Source: Streptococcus sp. S1 (GTDB lineage: Bacteria; Bacillota; Bacilli; Lactobacillales; Streptococcaceae). From it: DNA of 64,000 nucleotides. Location of the stretch: contig NZ_CP139418.1 of assembly GCF_034137685.1 (NCBI RefSeq), positions 186,001 to 250,000 of the forward strand. Reading direction: 5' to 3'. The notes beneath the pieces are model-generated. The model made no database searches. It worked only from the letters and a program-made list of their open reading frames with translations, and had not been told where the DNA came from. A program made the position numbers and the translations under genes. Below, piece after piece: positions 45,361 to 57,225 of this stretch; position 1 is the first letter of the stretch; each line of letters opens with the position of its first letter.

Positions 45361-46515
45361 TTATTCTTTCTCTCCCTCATGAAATTCTTCGGCAGCCTCC
45401 CCCTGGCCAAAGGAATGTTTAATGGCTTGTACGATTCGCTCAGAAGCTTTTCCATCCCCATAAGGATTTCGGGCATTTGCCATTTGAAGATACAGGCTTT
45501 CGTTGGTTAAGAGCTCTGTCATCGTCATTTTAACGACGGCAGGATCCGTTCCAACTAATTTCAAGGTCCCTGCTTTGACCCCTTCTGGGCGTTCCGTTGT
45601 ATCGCGCAATACCAATACCGGTTTTCCTAATGATGGTGCCTCCTCTTGCACCCCACCTGAATCCGACATGATAAAGTAACTTCTAGAAGCTAAGTTGTGG
45701 AAGTCAAGCACATCTAAAGGTGCGATGAGGTGGATCCGATCATGATCTCCTAATAGATCGTTTGCCGCCTCTTGGACCGCTGGACTAAGATGCACTGGGT
45801 AAACCACTTCAATAGTCGGTTCTTGATCCACCATTTCTCTCAGAGCCCCAAAGACCGCTCGCATGGGTTGGCCTTGATTTTCTCTTCGATGCATGGTGAC
45901 CAGGATGACTTTTTTAGCTGGATCCAATTGATCCAACACTTCGTGGTGATAGTCCTCTTGAACCGTGAGTTTCAGCGCATCAATGGCAGTATTTCCTGTC
46001 ACCACAATAGAGGATTCCGGATGATTTTCTTTTAAGAGATTGGCCTTACTTTCACCCGTCGGCGCAAAATACAGATCCGCTAAATCATCCGTCATTTGAC
46101 GATTCATCTCTTCTGGATATGGAGAATATTTATCAAAGGTTCTCAAACCAGCTTCGACGTGACCAATGCGGACTTGGTTGTAAAAGGCAACCAGACTCGC
46201 CGCAAAGGTGGTTGTCGTATCTCCATGGACGAGCACCATATCCGGCTTTTCTTTTTTGATAACTGGATCTAATTGATTCAGAATTTTAGAGGTAATGTCT
46301 AATAAGGTCTGGCTTTTCCCCATAATATCCAAATCGTAATCAGGTACGATGTTAAAGGTTTCTAAAACCTGGTCCAGCATTTGACGGTGCTGGGCAGTGA
46401 CCACTGTGATGGTCTCAATAACCTCCTTTTGTTTTTGCAACTCCAACACCAAAGGGGCCATTTTAATGGCCTCCGGTCGCGTCCCAAACACAACCATAAT
46501 TTTCAATTTTCCCAT
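45361..46515 (-). CDS. wecB: UDP-N-acetylglucosamine 2-epimerase
   Basis: A 384-residue enzyme (WecB/MnaA) making UDP-ManNAc from UDP-GlcNAc. Motifs: MVVFGTRPEAIKMAPLVLEL, VHGDTTTTFAASLVAFYNQV, GHVEAGLRT, YPEEMNRQMTDDLADLYFAP, VTMHRRENQGQPM and SDSGGVQEEAPSLGKPVLVL, all conserved. A strong promoter precedes it. As the first gene of the exopolysaccharide operon it probably supplies UDP-ManNAc to the GT2 synthase; it could also supply wall polymers. Confidence 0.93.
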   Translation of the reverse strand: MGKLKIMVVFGTRPEAIKMAPLVLELQKQKEVIETITVVTAQHRQMLDQVLETFNIVPDYDLDIMGKSQTLLDITSKILNQLDPVIKKEKPDMVLVHGDTTTTFAASLVAFYNQVRIGHVEAGLRTFDKYSPYPEEMNRQMTDDLADLYFAPTGESKANLLKENHPESSIVVTGNTAIDALKLTVQEDYHHEVLDQLDPAKKVILVTMHRRENQGQPMRAVFGALREMVDQEPTIEVVYPVHLSPAVQEAANDLLGDHDRIHLIAPLDVLDFHNLASRSYFIMSDSGGVQEEAPSLGKPVLVLRDTTERPEGVKAGTLKLVGTDPAVVKMTMTELLTNESLYLQMANARNPYGDGKASERIVQAIKHSFGQGEAAEEFHEGEKE

Positions 46516-46800
46516 AAACTTCCCCCGTCGACATGCATGTAATTCGACATTTTTTTAATTTGTGTACATCTTTTTTCATTCTACTGCCAATGACTTGAAT
46601 TGTCAAACCGATTTTGGGTTTTATAAAGAAATTACTAATAGTTAGTCATTTTATTATTTTGAAGTTTAGAATACATATCCATTTTATCACTAATTGTAAG
46701 CAAATAAGACATTGCTTTTTACGGGCTAATATTTTTGGTAAAAAAATAATTCAATAATTATACAATTATTTTTCAAATAATAAATTTTTATAATTTTTTC
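46516..46800. other. AT-rich intergenic region between wecB and rpoC
   Basis: No gene is seen. The wecB promoter is at 46578-46606. The part at 46620-46800 is extremely AT-rich, with runs of A and T. Confidence 0.6.
46578..46606 (-). promoter_or_regulatory. Promoter of the exopolysaccharide operon
   Basis: On the minus strand TTGACA (46601-46606) and TAGAAT (46578-46583), 17 nt apart, with AT-rich sequence upstream. It lies ~65 bp before the wecB start. Confidence 0.8.
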
Positions 46801-46830
46801 AAAAAAAAGCCGGAACTTGTAGTTCCGACT
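46801..46830 (-). terminator. Terminator after rpoC
   Basis: GTCGGAACT pairs with AGTTCCGGC (one G-T pair) around a short loop, followed by eight T residues on the minus strand. Confidence 0.92.
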
Positions 46831-46837
46831 AATTTTC

Positions 46838-49800
46838 TTATTCTTCTACGACTTCAGCTGTTTGAACTTCATCAACTGTTCCATCTGTTAATGGCACTTC
46901 TTCGATAATTTCAACTTCATTAATCGCTTGTGGTTCCAAGTTACGGTAACGAGCCATACCTGTACCTGCAGGAATAATCTTACCAATGATAACATTTTCC
47001 TTAAGTCCAAGGAGATGGTCTTTCTTACCACGGATCGCTGCGTCTGTAAGAACACGAGTTGTTTCCTGGAAGGAAGCCGCAGACAAGAAACTGTTGGTTT
47101 CAAGTGAGGCTTTGGTAATTCCCATAAGGACTGGACGAGCAGTCGCAGGAACTCCACCAGAAATAAGGACATCCTTATTGGCATCTGTAAAGTCTGTAAT
47201 GTCCATCAGAGTACCCATGAGAAGGTCTGTATCTCCTGGATCCATGACACGTACTTTACGGATCATTTGACGCACCATTACCTCGATGTGTTTGTCGCCG
47301 ATTTCTACCCCTTGGCTACGGTATACTTTTTGTACTTCCGCAAGAAGGTAAGTTTCAACAGACAAGACATCACGAACGGCAAGGAGACGTTTTGGTTGGA
47401 TAGACCCTTCTGTAAGAGCCGCACCACGAGAGACTTGATCTCCCACTTCGACTTTCATGCGGGCAGTGTAAGGGACAACATATTCACCCTCACCAGTTGC
47501 TCCGCTAACAAAGACTTTCTTGGTCCGTGTAGAAGCATCTTCTTCGATCGCTGTGACTTCCCCTTTGACCTCAGTGATGACCGCTTCCCCTTTTGGATTG
47601 CGGGCTTCAAAGATTTCTTGGACACGAGGAAGACCTTGAGTGATATCGGTATTTGAGGCAACCCCACCCGTGTGGAAGGTACGCATGGTCAACTGTGTAC
47701 CAGGTTCCCCGATAGATTGGGCAGCGATAGTTCCGACTGCTTCACCTACTTCAACCGCATCACCCGTCGCCAAGTTGATACCATAACAGTGACGGCAGAC
47801 ACCATGGCGAGTGTTACATGTAAAGACAGAGCGGATAGTGACTTCTTCCACACCAGCATTGACAATTTCACGTGCTAGGTCTTCTGAAATCAAGGTATCT
47901 GGACCAACGATGACTTCACCTGTTTCAGGATGTTTAACAGATTTCTTGGTATAACGACCAGTCAAACGTTCTTCGAGTGGCTCGATCATTTCCTTACCAT
48001 CAGTAATGGCACGGATCACAAGTCCACGGTCTGTTCCACAGTCGTCTTCACGAATAATCACGTCTTGGGCCACGTCAACCAAACGACGAGTCAAGTAACC
48101 TGAGTCGGCTGTCTTCAAGGCCGTATCGGTCATCCCTTTACGGGCACCGTGAGTTGAGAAGAACATTTCGAGTACTGACAAACCTTCGCGGAAGTTTGAC
48201 AGGATTGGCAATTCCATGATCCGTCCGTTTGGAGCGGCCATCAAACCACGCATACCGGCAAGTTGCGAGAAGTTTGAAATGTTACCACGGGCTCCAGAGT
48301 CCATCATCATAACGATTGGGTTCTTCGGATCTTGGTTATCCACCAAGCGTTTTTCCAATTTTTCACGGGCTGCACGCCATTCAGCTGTAACGGCATTGTA
48401 GCGTTCGTCATCTGTGATCAAACCACGACGGAATTGTTTGGTGATTTGTTCCACACGTTTGTGAGATTCTTCAATGATTTCTGCCTTGTCTTCAACGACC
48501 GGAATATCGGCAATCCCCACTGTCAAACCAGCAAGGGTTGAATGATGGTAACCCAAGTCTTTCAAACGGTCCAAGAAAGCAGACGTTTCAGTTGTACGGA
48601 AGCGTTTGAAGATTTCTGCGATGATATTTCCAAGATTTTTCTTCTTGAATGGAACGTTTAATTCCAATTTCTCAATCGCTGCTTTGACATCTTGACCAGT
48701 CTCCAAGAAGTACTTAGCTGGAACGCCTTCAGTCAAGTTGGCATTATTTGGCTCTTGAAGGTATGGAAGTTCTGCAGGCATGATATCGTTAAAGAGGATC
48801 TTACCAACAGTTGTCAAGAGAATCTTGTGTTGTTGCGCTTCTGTCCATGGTTTGTTCAAGCTATCTGTCGCAATTCCGACACGTGTATGCAAGTGAACAT
48901 AGCCATTGCGAAGAGCCATCACCGCTTCATCACGGTCTTTAAAGACCATGCCTTCGCCTTCACGACCAGCTTCTTCCATAGTGAGGTAGTAGTTCCCCAA
49001 TACCATATCCTGAGATGGGGTAACGACCGGCTTCCCGTCTTTTGGATTCAAGATGTGCTCAGCAGCCAACATCAAGATGCGAGCTTCTGCTTGAGCTTCT
49101 TCTGAAAGCGGTACGTGGATGGCCATTTGGTCACCGTCAAAGTCGGCATTATAGGCTTCACAGACAAGTGGGTGCAAGCGAAGGGCTTTCCCGTCAATCA
49201 AGACAGGTTCAAAGGCTTGGATCCCTAAACGGTGAAGGGTCGGTGCGCGGTTCAAAAGAACTGGGTGTTCTTTGATCACTTCTTCTAGGATATCCCAGAT
49301 GCGTTCATCTCCACGTTCGACCAAGCGTTTTGCAGCTTTGACGTTTTGCACGATATCACGCGCAACGATTTCACGCATGACGAATGGTTTGAAGAGCTCG
49401 ATCGCCATTTCACGTGGCACACCACATTGGTACATCTTAAGAGTTGGACCAACGGCGATAACGGAACGTCCTGAGAAGTCAACCCGTTTACCGAGCAAGT
49501 TTTGACGGAAACGTCCTTGTTTCCCTTTGAGCATGTGGCTCAATGATTTCAATGGACGGCTACCTGGTCCTGTGATTGGACGACCACGACGACCGTTATC
49601 GATCAAAGCATCAACGGCTTCTTGGAGCATCCGTTTTTCGTTTTGCACGATGATACCAGGGGCATTCAACTCAAGCAAACGTGCCAAACGGTTGTTCCGG
49701 TTAATCACACGACGATAGAGGTCGTTCAAGTCAGAGGCAGCAAAACGGCCACCATCCAATTGGACCATCGGACGAAGATCTGGTGGAATAACCGGAAGGA

Positions 49801-50491
49801 TGTTGAGAACCATCCATTCTGGCTTGTTACCAGATTTGTAGAAGGCATCCAAGACATCCAAACGACGAACAGCCTTCACACGTTTTTGACCAGTTGCAGT
49901 CTTCAATTCTTCTTTCAAGAGAGCAATTTCAGCTTCCAAATCCACTTGTTTCAAGAGGTCTTGGATCGCTTCTGCACCCATCTTAGCCACAAAGGAACCT
50001 GGTCCGTATTCACGCAAGCGTTCACGGTATTCACGTTCTGTCATGATGGATTTGTGCTCAAGTGGTGTATCTTTTGGATCGATCACCACGTAAGCTGCGA
50101 AGTAAATAACTTCTTCAAGGGCACGAGGGCTCATATCCAAGGTCAATCCCATACGAGAAGGGATGCCTTTGAAGTACCAGATGTGTGATACAGGCGCTTT
50201 CAACTCGATGTGTCCCATACGTTCACGACGAACCTTGGCACGTGTTACTTCAACCCCACAGCGGTCACAAACGATCCCTTTGTAACGGATCCGTTTGTAT
50301 TTCCCACACGCACATTCCCAGTCTTTTGTAGGTCCAAAGATGACTTCATCAAAGAGACCTTCACGTTCTGGTTTCAATGTACGGTAGTTGATTGTTTCAG
50401 GTTTCTTGACCTCTCCATAAGACCATGAACGGACCTTGCTTGGAGAAGCTAGGGTGATTTGCATACTTTTAAAACGATTTACATCAACCAC
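46838..50491 (-). CDS. rpoC: DNA-directed RNA polymerase subunit beta'
   Basis: The 1217-residue beta' subunit is full length. It starts [20 protein letters not shown] from GTG at 50491 with GGAAAGG upstream. The zinc-binding [20 protein letters not shown], the active-site [15 protein letters not shown] with three Asp that bind the catalytic Mg, the trigger-loop [20 protein letters not shown] region and the second zinc cluster CGTD...[13 protein letters not shown] are present. The C-terminus is acidic. It follows rpoB with a 159-bp gap. Confidence 0.99.
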   Translation of the reverse strand: MVDVNRFKSMQITLASPSKVRSWSYGEVKKPETINYRTLKPEREGLFDEVIFGPTKDWECACGKYKRIRYKGIVCDRCGVEVTRAKVRRERMGHIELKAPVSHIWYFKGIPSRMGLTLDMSPRALEEVIYFAAYVVIDPKDTPLEHKSIMTEREYRERLREYGPGSFVAKMGAEAIQDLLKQVDLEAEIALLKEELKTATGQKRVKAVRRLDVLDAFYKSGNKPEWMVLNILPVIPPDLRPMVQLDGGRFAASDLNDLYRRVINRNNRLARLLELNAPGIIVQNEKRMLQEAVDALIDNGRRGRPITGPGSRPLKSLSHMLKGKQGRFRQNLLGKRVDFSGRSVIAVGPTLKMYQCGVPREMAIELFKPFVMREIVARDIVQNVKAAKRLVERGDERIWDILEEVIKEHPVLLNRAPTLHRLGIQAFEPVLIDGKALRLHPLVCEAYNADFDGDQMAIHVPLSEEAQAEARILMLAAEHILNPKDGKPVVTPSQDMVLGNYYLTMEEAGREGEGMVFKDRDEAVMALRNGYVHLHTRVGIATDSLNKPWTEAQQHKILLTTVGKILFNDIMPAELPYLQEPNNANLTEGVPAKYFLETGQDVKAAIEKLELNVPFKKKNLGNIIAEIFKRFRTTETSAFLDRLKDLGYHHSTLAGLTVGIADIPVVEDKAEIIEESHKRVEQITKQFRRGLITDDERYNAVTAEWRAAREKLEKRLVDNQDPKNPIVMMMDSGARGNISNFSQLAGMRGLMAAPNGRIMELPILSNFREGLSVLEMFFSTHGARKGMTDTALKTADSGYLTRRLVDVAQDVIIREDDCGTDRGLVIRAITDGKEMIEPLEERLTGRYTKKSVKHPETGEVIVGPDTLISEDLAREIVNAGVEEVTIRSVFTCNTRHGVCRHCYGINLATGDAVEVGEAVGTIAAQSIGEPGTQLTMRTFHTGGVASNTDITQGLPRVQEIFEARNPKGEAVITEVKGEVTAIEEDASTRTKKVFVSGATGEGEYVVPYTARMKVEVGDQVSRGAALTEGSIQPKRLLAVRDVLSVETYLLAEVQKVYRSQGVEIGDKHIEVMVRQMIRKVRVMDPGDTDLLMGTLMDITDFTDANKDVLISGGVPATARPVLMGITKASLETNSFLSAASFQETTRVLTDAAIRGKKDHLLGLKENVIIGKIIPAGTGMARYRNLEPQAINEVEIIEEVPLTDGTVDEVQTAEVVEE

Positions 50492-50650
50492 TATTTCTTA
50501 CCTTTCCTTGTTTTCATACTTGTTTCATTTGGATACAGCTTAGGTGGGGGAAGAAAAGAAACTTTCTTTCCACCTCCTTGTGTCTGTATCTTGTTATCGA
50601 ATCATCCTGTCAGAAGCATTCGTTTCTCACAGGACAATCATTTTTACTGA

Positions 50651-53600
50651 TTATTTTTCTGATTCTTCAGCATCAAAGGCTGCTTTTGCTTCCTTGGCTG
50701 CTTTTTCACGTGCTTTTTCAAGGTCATCCACATGAATCACATCATCGTCTTCCCCTTCATCAAGGTCACGAAGTTCCACTTCTTGATCATCTTCGTCCAA
50801 GACACGCATGTCAAGACCAAGTGATTGCAATTCTTTGACAAGAACGCGGAAGGATTCTGGTACACCTGGTTTTGGAATTGGTTTACCTTTGGTAATCGCT
50901 TCATAAGCTTTCAAACGTCCGTTGACATCATCTGACTTGTAGGTCAAGATTTCTTGAAGGACATTTGATGCACCATAAGCCTCAAGGGCCCACACTTCCA
51001 TTTCCCCGAAACGTTGTCCACCAAACTGAGCTTTCCCTCCGAGTGGTTGTTGGGTAACCATTGAGTATGGTCCGACTGAACGGGCATGGAGTTTATCATC
51101 AACCATGTGGTGAAGCTTGATCATGTACATGACACCGACAGAAACACGGTTGTCAAACGGCTCACCTGTACGTCCATCGTAAAGGATGGTCTTGGCATCG
51201 CTATCCATACCAGCTTCTTTCACAGTATCCCAGAGATCTTCTGAGCTTGCTCCATCAAAGACTGGTGTTGCGATGTGAATACCCAAGTTACGAGCTGCCA
51301 TACCAAGGTGAAGTTCCATAACCTGACCGATATTCATACGAGATGGCACCCCAAGAGGGTTCAACATGATATCAACCGGTGTACCATCTGGAAGGTAAGG
51401 CATATCTTCAACTGGAACAATACGAGACACAACCCCTTTGTTTCCGTGACGACCAGCCATCTTATCTCCGACGCGGATCTTGCGTTTTTGTGCGATGTAA
51501 ACACGAACCAACATGTTGACACCCGATTGCAATTCATCTCCGTTTGCACGGGTAAAGATCTTAACGTCGCGAACGACCCCATCTCCACCGTGAGGTACAC
51601 GGAGTGATGTATCACGCACTTCACGAGATTTATCTCCAAAGATCGCGTGAAGGAGACGTTCTTCAGCAGAAAGGTCTTTTTCACCCTTCGGTGTGACCTT
51701 ACCGACAAGGATATCGCCTTCTTTTACTTCCGCACCAATACGGATAATACCTGTTTCATCCAAGTCACGAAGAGCATCTTCCCCAACGTTTGGAATTTCA
51801 CGAGTAATTTCTTCAGGGCCTAACTTGGTATCGCGTGTTTCTGATTCGAATTCTTCCAAATGAACAGATGTGTAGACATCGTCTTTCACCAAGCGTTCGC
51901 TCATGATAACGGCATCCTCGAAGTTGTACCCTTCCCATGTCATGTAGGCAACGATTGGGTTTTGTCCAAGCGCCATTTCACCTTTTTCCATAGAAGGGCC
52001 ATCAGCGATAAAATCACCTTTTTCAACGACATCGCCAACTTTTACAAGAGTACGTTGGTTATAGGCCGTACCTGAGTTTGAACGACGGAATTTTTGGATA
52101 TGGTAAACATCAAGAGATCCATCTTCCCGACGAACTTCTACCTTGTCCGCATCTGCATAAGTAACTTTACCATCGTATTGAGCGATAACAGCCGCTCCAG
52201 AGTCATGTGCTGCTTGGTATTCCATACCAGTACCCACATAAGGGGCTTTGGGATCAATCAATGGCACAGCCTGACGTTGCATGTTGGCACCCATGAGGGC
52301 ACGGTTTGAGTCATCATTTTCCAAGAAAGGAATACATGCAGTCGCAACGGCAACTACCTGTTTTGGAGAAACATCCATATAATCAACACTTGATGCTGGA
52401 TATTCTTGGTTAACCCCTTGGTGGCGTCCCATGACAACTTTTTCTGCGAAAGTTCCATCGGCGTTTAATTTTGAGTTAGCTTGCGCAACTGTGTATTCAT
52501 CTTCTTCATCAGCTGTCAACCAAACGATTTCGTTAGTTACTTTACCAGTTGCACGGTCTACCTTACGGTATGGTGTTTGAATGAAGCCATATTTGTTCAA
52601 ATGTCCATATGAAGACAAGTTGTTGATCAAACCGATGTTTGGTCCTTCAGGTGTTTCGATTGGACACATACGACCATAGTGGGTATAGTGCACGTCGCGC
52701 ACTTCATATCCGGCACGGTCACGTGTCAAACCACCAGGCCCTAAGGCAGACAAACGACGTTTGTGTGACAACTCAGAAAGTGGGTTGTGTTGGTCCATGA
52801 ACTGTGACAATTGGGAAGATCCAAAGAATTCTTTAATCGCTGCAGTTACTGGACGAATGTTGATGATTTGTTGTGGTGTCAAGGCATCATTATCTTGTAC
52901 AGACATCCGTTCGCGAACGTTTCGCTCCATCCGTGAAAGTCCAAGACGCACTTGGTTGGCAAGCAATTCACCAACAGCACGAATCCGACGGTTTCCAAGG
53001 TGGTCGATATCATCTACACGGCCAAGACCTTCTGCAAGGTTCAAGAAATAGCTCATCTCTGCCAAGATATCAGCAGGTGTGATGATGCGCACTTTGTCAG
53101 ATGGGTTAGCATTTCCGATGATGGTGACAACGCGGTCTGGATCTGTCGGAGCGACAACTTTGAATTTTTGCAATTCTACTGGCTCTGTCAAAACAGCAGC
53201 ATCATTTGGAATGTAGGTGATTTTGTTCAAACCGTTATCCAATTGTTCTGAGATGCTGTCAATCACATCGCGCGTCATCACTGTGCCAGCTTCTACAAGA
53301 ATTTCCCCTGTTTCAGCATCCACCAATGGTTCTGCGATTGTTTGATTCAACAAGCGGTTCTTGATATTGAGTTTCTTGTTGATCTTGTAGCGACCAACTG
53401 GTGCCAAATCATAACGACGTGGATCAAAGAAACGGGCTACCAACAAGCTACGTGAGCTTTCCGCTGTTTTTGGTTCACCTGGACGAAGACGCTCGTAGAT
53501 TTCTTTGAGGGCTTCATCTGTCCGTGAGTCCATTGGGTTTTTGTGGATATCTTTTTCGATGGTATTGCGAACCAATTCGCTGTCCCCAAAGATATCAATG

Positions 53601-54220
53601 ATTTCATCATCTCCTGAAAATCCAAGAGCACGCACAAGCGTTGTAAATGGAATTTTACGTGTGCGGTCGATGCGGGTGTAGGCAATGTCTTTTGAGTCGG
53701 TTTCAAGTTCTAACCAAGCCCCACGGTTAGGGATAACAGTTGATCCATAACCAACCTTACCATTCTTGTCCACCTTATCATTGAAGTAGACACCTGGTGA
53801 ACGGACCAACTGAGAAACGATAATCCGTTCTCCACCATTGATGATGAAGGTTCCCATTTCAGTCATGATTGGGAAATCACCAAAGAAAACTTCTTGGGTC
53901 TTGATTTCACCTGTTTCTTTGTTAACCAAACGGAAGGTCACAAAGATTGGTGCTGAGTAGCTGGCATCGTGGATGCGCGCTTCTTCAAGCGAATACTTGG
54001 GTTCGCGGATTTCATAACCCACAAATTCCAATTCCATTGTATCCGTGAAGTTTGAGATCGGAAGCACATCTTCAAAGACTTCCTTCAAGCCATGATTCAA
54101 GAAATCTTTGAATGAATCTGTCTGGATTTCAATCAAGTTTGGTAAATCAAGAACCTCTTTGATTCTTGAAAAACTACGACGGGTCCGATGTTTCCCGTAT
54201 TGAACGTCATGTCCTGCCAA
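50651..54220 (-). CDS. rpoB: DNA-directed RNA polymerase subunit beta
   Basis: The 1189-residue beta subunit, starting [19 protein letters not shown] from a TTG at 54220 (as in pneumococcus) with AAAGGAG upstream. The rifampicin pocket [20 protein letters not shown] and [19 protein letters not shown] has the wild-type, sensitive sequence. [15 protein letters not shown] and [20 protein letters not shown] are conserved active-site regions. The acidic, Ala/Glu-rich C-terminal tail is about ten residues shorter than that of pneumococcus. Confidence 0.99.
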   Translation of the reverse strand: MAGHDVQYGKHRTRRSFSRIKEVLDLPNLIEIQTDSFKDFLNHGLKEVFEDVLPISNFTDTMELEFVGYEIREPKYSLEEARIHDASYSAPIFVTFRLVNKETGEIKTQEVFFGDFPIMTEMGTFIINGGERIIVSQLVRSPGVYFNDKVDKNGKVGYGSTVIPNRGAWLELETDSKDIAYTRIDRTRKIPFTTLVRALGFSGDDEIIDIFGDSELVRNTIEKDIHKNPMDSRTDEALKEIYERLRPGEPKTAESSRSLLVARFFDPRRYDLAPVGRYKINKKLNIKNRLLNQTIAEPLVDAETGEILVEAGTVMTRDVIDSISEQLDNGLNKITYIPNDAAVLTEPVELQKFKVVAPTDPDRVVTIIGNANPSDKVRIITPADILAEMSYFLNLAEGLGRVDDIDHLGNRRIRAVGELLANQVRLGLSRMERNVRERMSVQDNDALTPQQIINIRPVTAAIKEFFGSSQLSQFMDQHNPLSELSHKRRLSALGPGGLTRDRAGYEVRDVHYTHYGRMCPIETPEGPNIGLINNLSSYGHLNKYGFIQTPYRKVDRATGKVTNEIVWLTADEEDEYTVAQANSKLNADGTFAEKVVMGRHQGVNQEYPASSVDYMDVSPKQVVAVATACIPFLENDDSNRALMGANMQRQAVPLIDPKAPYVGTGMEYQAAHDSGAAVIAQYDGKVTYADADKVEVRREDGSLDVYHIQKFRRSNSGTAYNQRTLVKVGDVVEKGDFIADGPSMEKGEMALGQNPIVAYMTWEGYNFEDAVIMSERLVKDDVYTSVHLEEFESETRDTKLGPEEITREIPNVGEDALRDLDETGIIRIGAEVKEGDILVGKVTPKGEKDLSAEERLLHAIFGDKSREVRDTSLRVPHGGDGVVRDVKIFTRANGDELQSGVNMLVRVYIAQKRKIRVGDKMAGRHGNKGVVSRIVPVEDMPYLPDGTPVDIMLNPLGVPSRMNIGQVMELHLGMAARNLGIHIATPVFDGASSEDLWDTVKEAGMDSDAKTILYDGRTGEPFDNRVSVGVMYMIKLHHMVDDKLHARSVGPYSMVTQQPLGGKAQFGGQRFGEMEVWALEAYGASNVLQEILTYKSDDVNGRLKAYEAITKGKPIPKPGVPESFRVLVKELQSLGLDMRVLDEDDQEVELRDLDEGEDDDVIHVDDLEKAREKAAKEAKAAFDAEESEK

Positions 54221-54571
54221 AGTTTTTAGCTCCTTTTTCCATACTAGGATAGCTTGGTAGCATCACTCCTACCACCTATCCGGTTTTAACTACAATTGTG
54301 TGATTTGCATCACGTGAAGAGTTGTCTCTTCATCTCATTCGTCGCTTTTTGCAATTTTTAGAAAAATTAAATTTGTGTAACAAACTACAAGTTTCTTAAA
54401 AAATAGGCACAAAAAGAGCAGCTAAATCGACTTATTCAAGTAAGATTTAACTGCTGTAAGCTCTTATTTGGACAATATTTCAAATAAAGCACACGACAAA
54501 TTAGTTGTCACTATTATACCGTTTTTTCCTTCAAAAATCAAGACTTTCACTAGGTTTTCTACGAGATAAGA
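54221..54571. other. rpoB leader and intergenic region
   Basis: About 350 bp without a gene. The left 180 bp is the rpoB leader and probably holds its promoter, which I cannot place with certainty. A large hairpin, CAGTTAAATCTTA with TAAGTCGATTTAGCTG (54420-54460), followed by TTTTT on the minus strand, is the probable pbp1b terminator. Confidence 0.6.
54411..54470 (-). terminator. Probable terminator after pbp1b
   Basis: AGAGC...AGCAGTTAAATCTTACTT pairs with AAGTCGATTTAGCTGCT (one bulge) around a short loop, then CTTTTTG. It lies between pbp1b and rpoB. Confidence 0.7.
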
Positions 54572-57043
54572 CTAGCGCCGATTGTCACGATTTGAGCTGT
54601 TTCGATTTGAGCTGTTTCGATTTGAGCTATTGTTTGATGAACTATTTGTTGTTGAATTGTTCTTATTATTCGACTGATTCCCACTGGTATTGCCCAGCAT
54701 CGCCGCCCAAGCACTTTGATAATCGCTATCCGATCCTCCGATTGCAAAACGATATTGAGTAGTTGGAGCTCCGTTTTTAGCCCAAAGGCTCGTCACCATT
54801 TGACCGCTCACATCGATATCCCGGCCATTGACATTGACGCGACCTGGTCTTTCACCAGTCGCTTTGAGCACTTCAGAACGGATCACACTCTTATCGAGAG
54901 TGAATTTATCCTGAATCCCAAAGAGACTTGGATCTGCTTGGTAGATAGCATTCGCCAACTGCGCCATGTATTGAGCATTGTTGTTGTAGCCGGTCAAGGT
55001 CTGCATGGAAGCATTGTTGTCATGGCCGATCCAACCTCCTAAAGAAACACTTGGTGTGGATAACATCAACCACATATCCCCATTTGAGTTGGTCGTACCG
55101 GTTTTTCCAATCCAGTCAGCACCCGCCAGTGTTGGATTGATTTGGCTAATCCGTGACTTAAAGGTCGTTGTAGCACCAGACGTAATAACCCCTCGCAAGA
55201 GATCCTGCATAATCGTTGCCGTTGCTGGAGAGTAGACACGAACAGGATCTGCCTCGTGCTTGTAAACCACATCTCCATCTCGATCAATAATTTGCTCTAC
55301 CATGTAGCGTTTGAGGTAGTCCCCATTGTTAGCAATGGTTTGGAAACCATTGGTATGTTGGGCAACGGTGACCTCAATTCCTCCGCCCATCGGCAGACTC
55401 TCAATGCCATATTCAGGAATATCATACCCCATTTTCTTCATGTAGGATGGAACATCCACACCCTTTTCGCGAAGAGTTCGGTAAGTCCAGTAAGCTGGAA
55501 TATTCCACGAGGTATTGAGGGCCTCACGGAGATCCATCATCGCTGTCCCTCGGCTATCCACGTGCATGATTGGCTCACCACTTGAGAAATTAGTTGGGTA
55601 GTTAGAAAGGATGCTATTGCTTCCCATCAAGCCTTGGTCGATCGCAATCCCATAAGCCAACAGTGGCTTAATAGTAGATCCTGGTGAACGCTCTGTATCA
55701 AAGGCATGGTTGTTTTGGTTACCATCAAAATTACGTCCGCCGATAAAGCCTAAAACGGCACCTGTTCGGTTGTCCATAAGGACATTCCCAACTTCTACAA
55801 GTCCCGTTCCATCATCCAAGACGCTTCCAAAATTCGCTACTGCGGCCTGCATCGCATTGTGAACCGGTTTGTTTATAGTGGTTTGGATGGTGTAGCCACC
55901 TTCGCGCAACTCACTCTCAGCTAATTCTTGATAAGCCTTGACGGTTTCATTGTTTTTTAGGTCTTGCTTGGTTACATTGTCTCGCTTGATCAAGTAGTCA
56001 TACATGGCCTCTTTAGCTTCTGCCATGGCTTGGAAGTAGAGGTAGTCATGCGGTGTTTTCTCGATACCATCTGGATCGATGAAGTCTTTGGTTAAGTCGT
56101 ACTTAGCATAGGTTTCATAGTCTTTTTCCGACAAGACTCCCGTCCGGTACATGTTGAACAAGACATCTTTAGCACGCGCCAAACCTAACTCTAGGTTTTC
56201 CTTGCTCTTTAGGCTACCATCAGCAGCATAAGGGGAGTAGACAATCGGACTTTGTGGCAAGCCAGCGATAAAGGCCGCTTGTGGAACGGACAAGTCTTTC
56301 GCAGAGACGCCAAAAATCCCCTGAGCTGCGGCTTCCACACCTGCAATATTTTGTCCCCGATTGTTTCGTCCAAAAGGCGAGACGTTTAAGTAGGTAGTTA
56401 GGATTTCATTTTTATCCATCCCCCGCTCTAAAGCCAAGGCATCGACAATCTCTGTCGCCTTACGAGTAAAGGTTGGAGCATCTCCCACGACTTGCTGTTT
56501 GATCAACTGCTGGGTCAGGGTTGATCCCCCACTAGAGGAACCCACACCGGCTACAGATCCAAGCGTCGCCCGAAGAACAGCCTTGGGCACAACCCCCTTG
56601 TGGCTTTCAAAATTCTCATCCTCAGTAGCGATCACAGCCTTTTTGACATTATCAGAAATGGCATCTCCAGCTACCGGCGTGCGGATCAGATCACTGTCTA
56701 CTTCTGCAATCAAGCTCTTATCGGAATAGGTTAGTTTTGAAACACTACTGACATTGCGAACCTGCTGGACCAATTCTTCTGTCTTTGGAACCTTGACATT
56801 ACTAAAGAGGCTCGCTGCATAACCAATCCCGATCCCTGCGCCAAATAAAAAGAGGCACACGAACAGGGCGATCATCACATCCCACAAGAGTTTGAGGGTC
56901 CTCAAAAAGGTCGCAAAAACATCACCGACAGACCAGTTACTTTCCTCATTTTTTTCCTTATTCGGAGTTTCTGTATACATATTTTCAAAGAATTTTTGAA
57001 CCTTCTTCCAAAATTCTTGCAACTTCTCTTTTAATTGATTCAC
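54572..57043 (-). CDS. pbp1b: Penicillin-binding protein 1B (class A)
   Basis: An 823-residue bifunctional peptidoglycan synthase. A cytoplasmic N-terminus is followed by one membrane helix ([20 protein letters not shown]); the GT51 transglycosylase domain shows [20 protein letters not shown] and [14 protein letters not shown]; the transpeptidase domain shows the SxxK in [13 protein letters not shown], SxN in [10 protein letters not shown] and KTG in [10 protein letters not shown]. The C-terminus is an unusual Asn/Ser/Arg tail encoded partly by 15-bp repeats. GTG 57043 has AAGGAG about 9 nt upstream and is preferred to ATG 57097, which lacks a site. It is divergent from tyrS, as in pneumococcus. 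Confidence 0.95.
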   Translation of the reverse strand: MNQLKEKLQEFWKKVQKFFENMYTETPNKEKNEESNWSVGDVFATFLRTLKLLWDVMIALFVCLFLFGAGIGIGYAASLFSNVKVPKTEELVQQVRNVSSVSKLTYSDKSLIAEVDSDLIRTPVAGDAISDNVKKAVIATEDENFESHKGVVPKAVLRATLGSVAGVGSSSGGSTLTQQLIKQQVVGDAPTFTRKATEIVDALALERGMDKNEILTTYLNVSPFGRNNRGQNIAGVEAAAQGIFGVSAKDLSVPQAAFIAGLPQSPIVYSPYAADGSLKSKENLELGLARAKDVLFNMYRTGVLSEKDYETYAKYDLTKDFIDPDGIEKTPHDYLYFQAMAEAKEAMYDYLIKRDNVTKQDLKNNETVKAYQELAESELREGGYTIQTTINKPVHNAMQAAVANFGSVLDDGTGLVEVGNVLMDNRTGAVLGFIGGRNFDGNQNNHAFDTERSPGSTIKPLLAYGIAIDQGLMGSNSILSNYPTNFSSGEPIMHVDSRGTAMMDLREALNTSWNIPAYWTYRTLREKGVDVPSYMKKMGYDIPEYGIESLPMGGGIEVTVAQHTNGFQTIANNGDYLKRYMVEQIIDRDGDVVYKHEADPVRVYSPATATIMQDLLRGVITSGATTTFKSRISQINPTLAGADWIGKTGTTNSNGDMWLMLSTPSVSLGGWIGHDNNASMQTLTGYNNNAQYMAQLANAIYQADPSLFGIQDKFTLDKSVIRSEVLKATGERPGRVNVNGRDIDVSGQMVTSLWAKNGAPTTQYRFAIGGSDSDYQSAWAAMLGNTSGNQSNNKNNSTTNSSSNNSSNRNSSNRNSSNRDNRR
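54588..54632. repeat. 15-bp tandem repeats in the pbp1b 3' end
   Basis: CGATTTGAGCTGTTT occurs twice in succession and once more with two changes. On the coding strand they give repeated Asn-Ser-Ser-Asn-Arg units at the PBP1b C-terminus. In-frame unit length lets the copy number change without loss of frame. Confidence 0.85.
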
Positions 57044-57161
57044 TGATTCTTTCTCCTTGTTCCCTATATTATAGCAGATTAGGCACTTTATTTTCAATTA
57101 CAATATCATAAAAATTGTCGCTCATTCTTCTTGGGTAAGGACAAGAAAATGATGGAAAGCA

Positions 57162-57189
57162 TTGCCATTTCCGTGGTTTATGGTAGAAT
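57162..57189 (+). promoter_or_regulatory. Promoter of tyrS
   Basis: TTGCCA at 57162-57167 and TAGAAT at 57184-57189, spaced 16 nt, with TG before the -10 (TGGTAGAAT). The short leader leaves no room for a T-box. Confidence 0.8.
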
Positions 57190-57225
57190 AGAGAAATGAA
57201 TAATCTTATAAAGGAGAAAAGACAT

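Noticed and set aside
46986-53251. Many plus-strand frames opposite rpoC and rpoB
   Set aside because: Antisense shadows of highly conserved genes with no start signals.
57100-57225. T-box riboswitch before tyrS
   Set aside because: The promoter lies only ~30 bp before the start codon, leaving no room for one.
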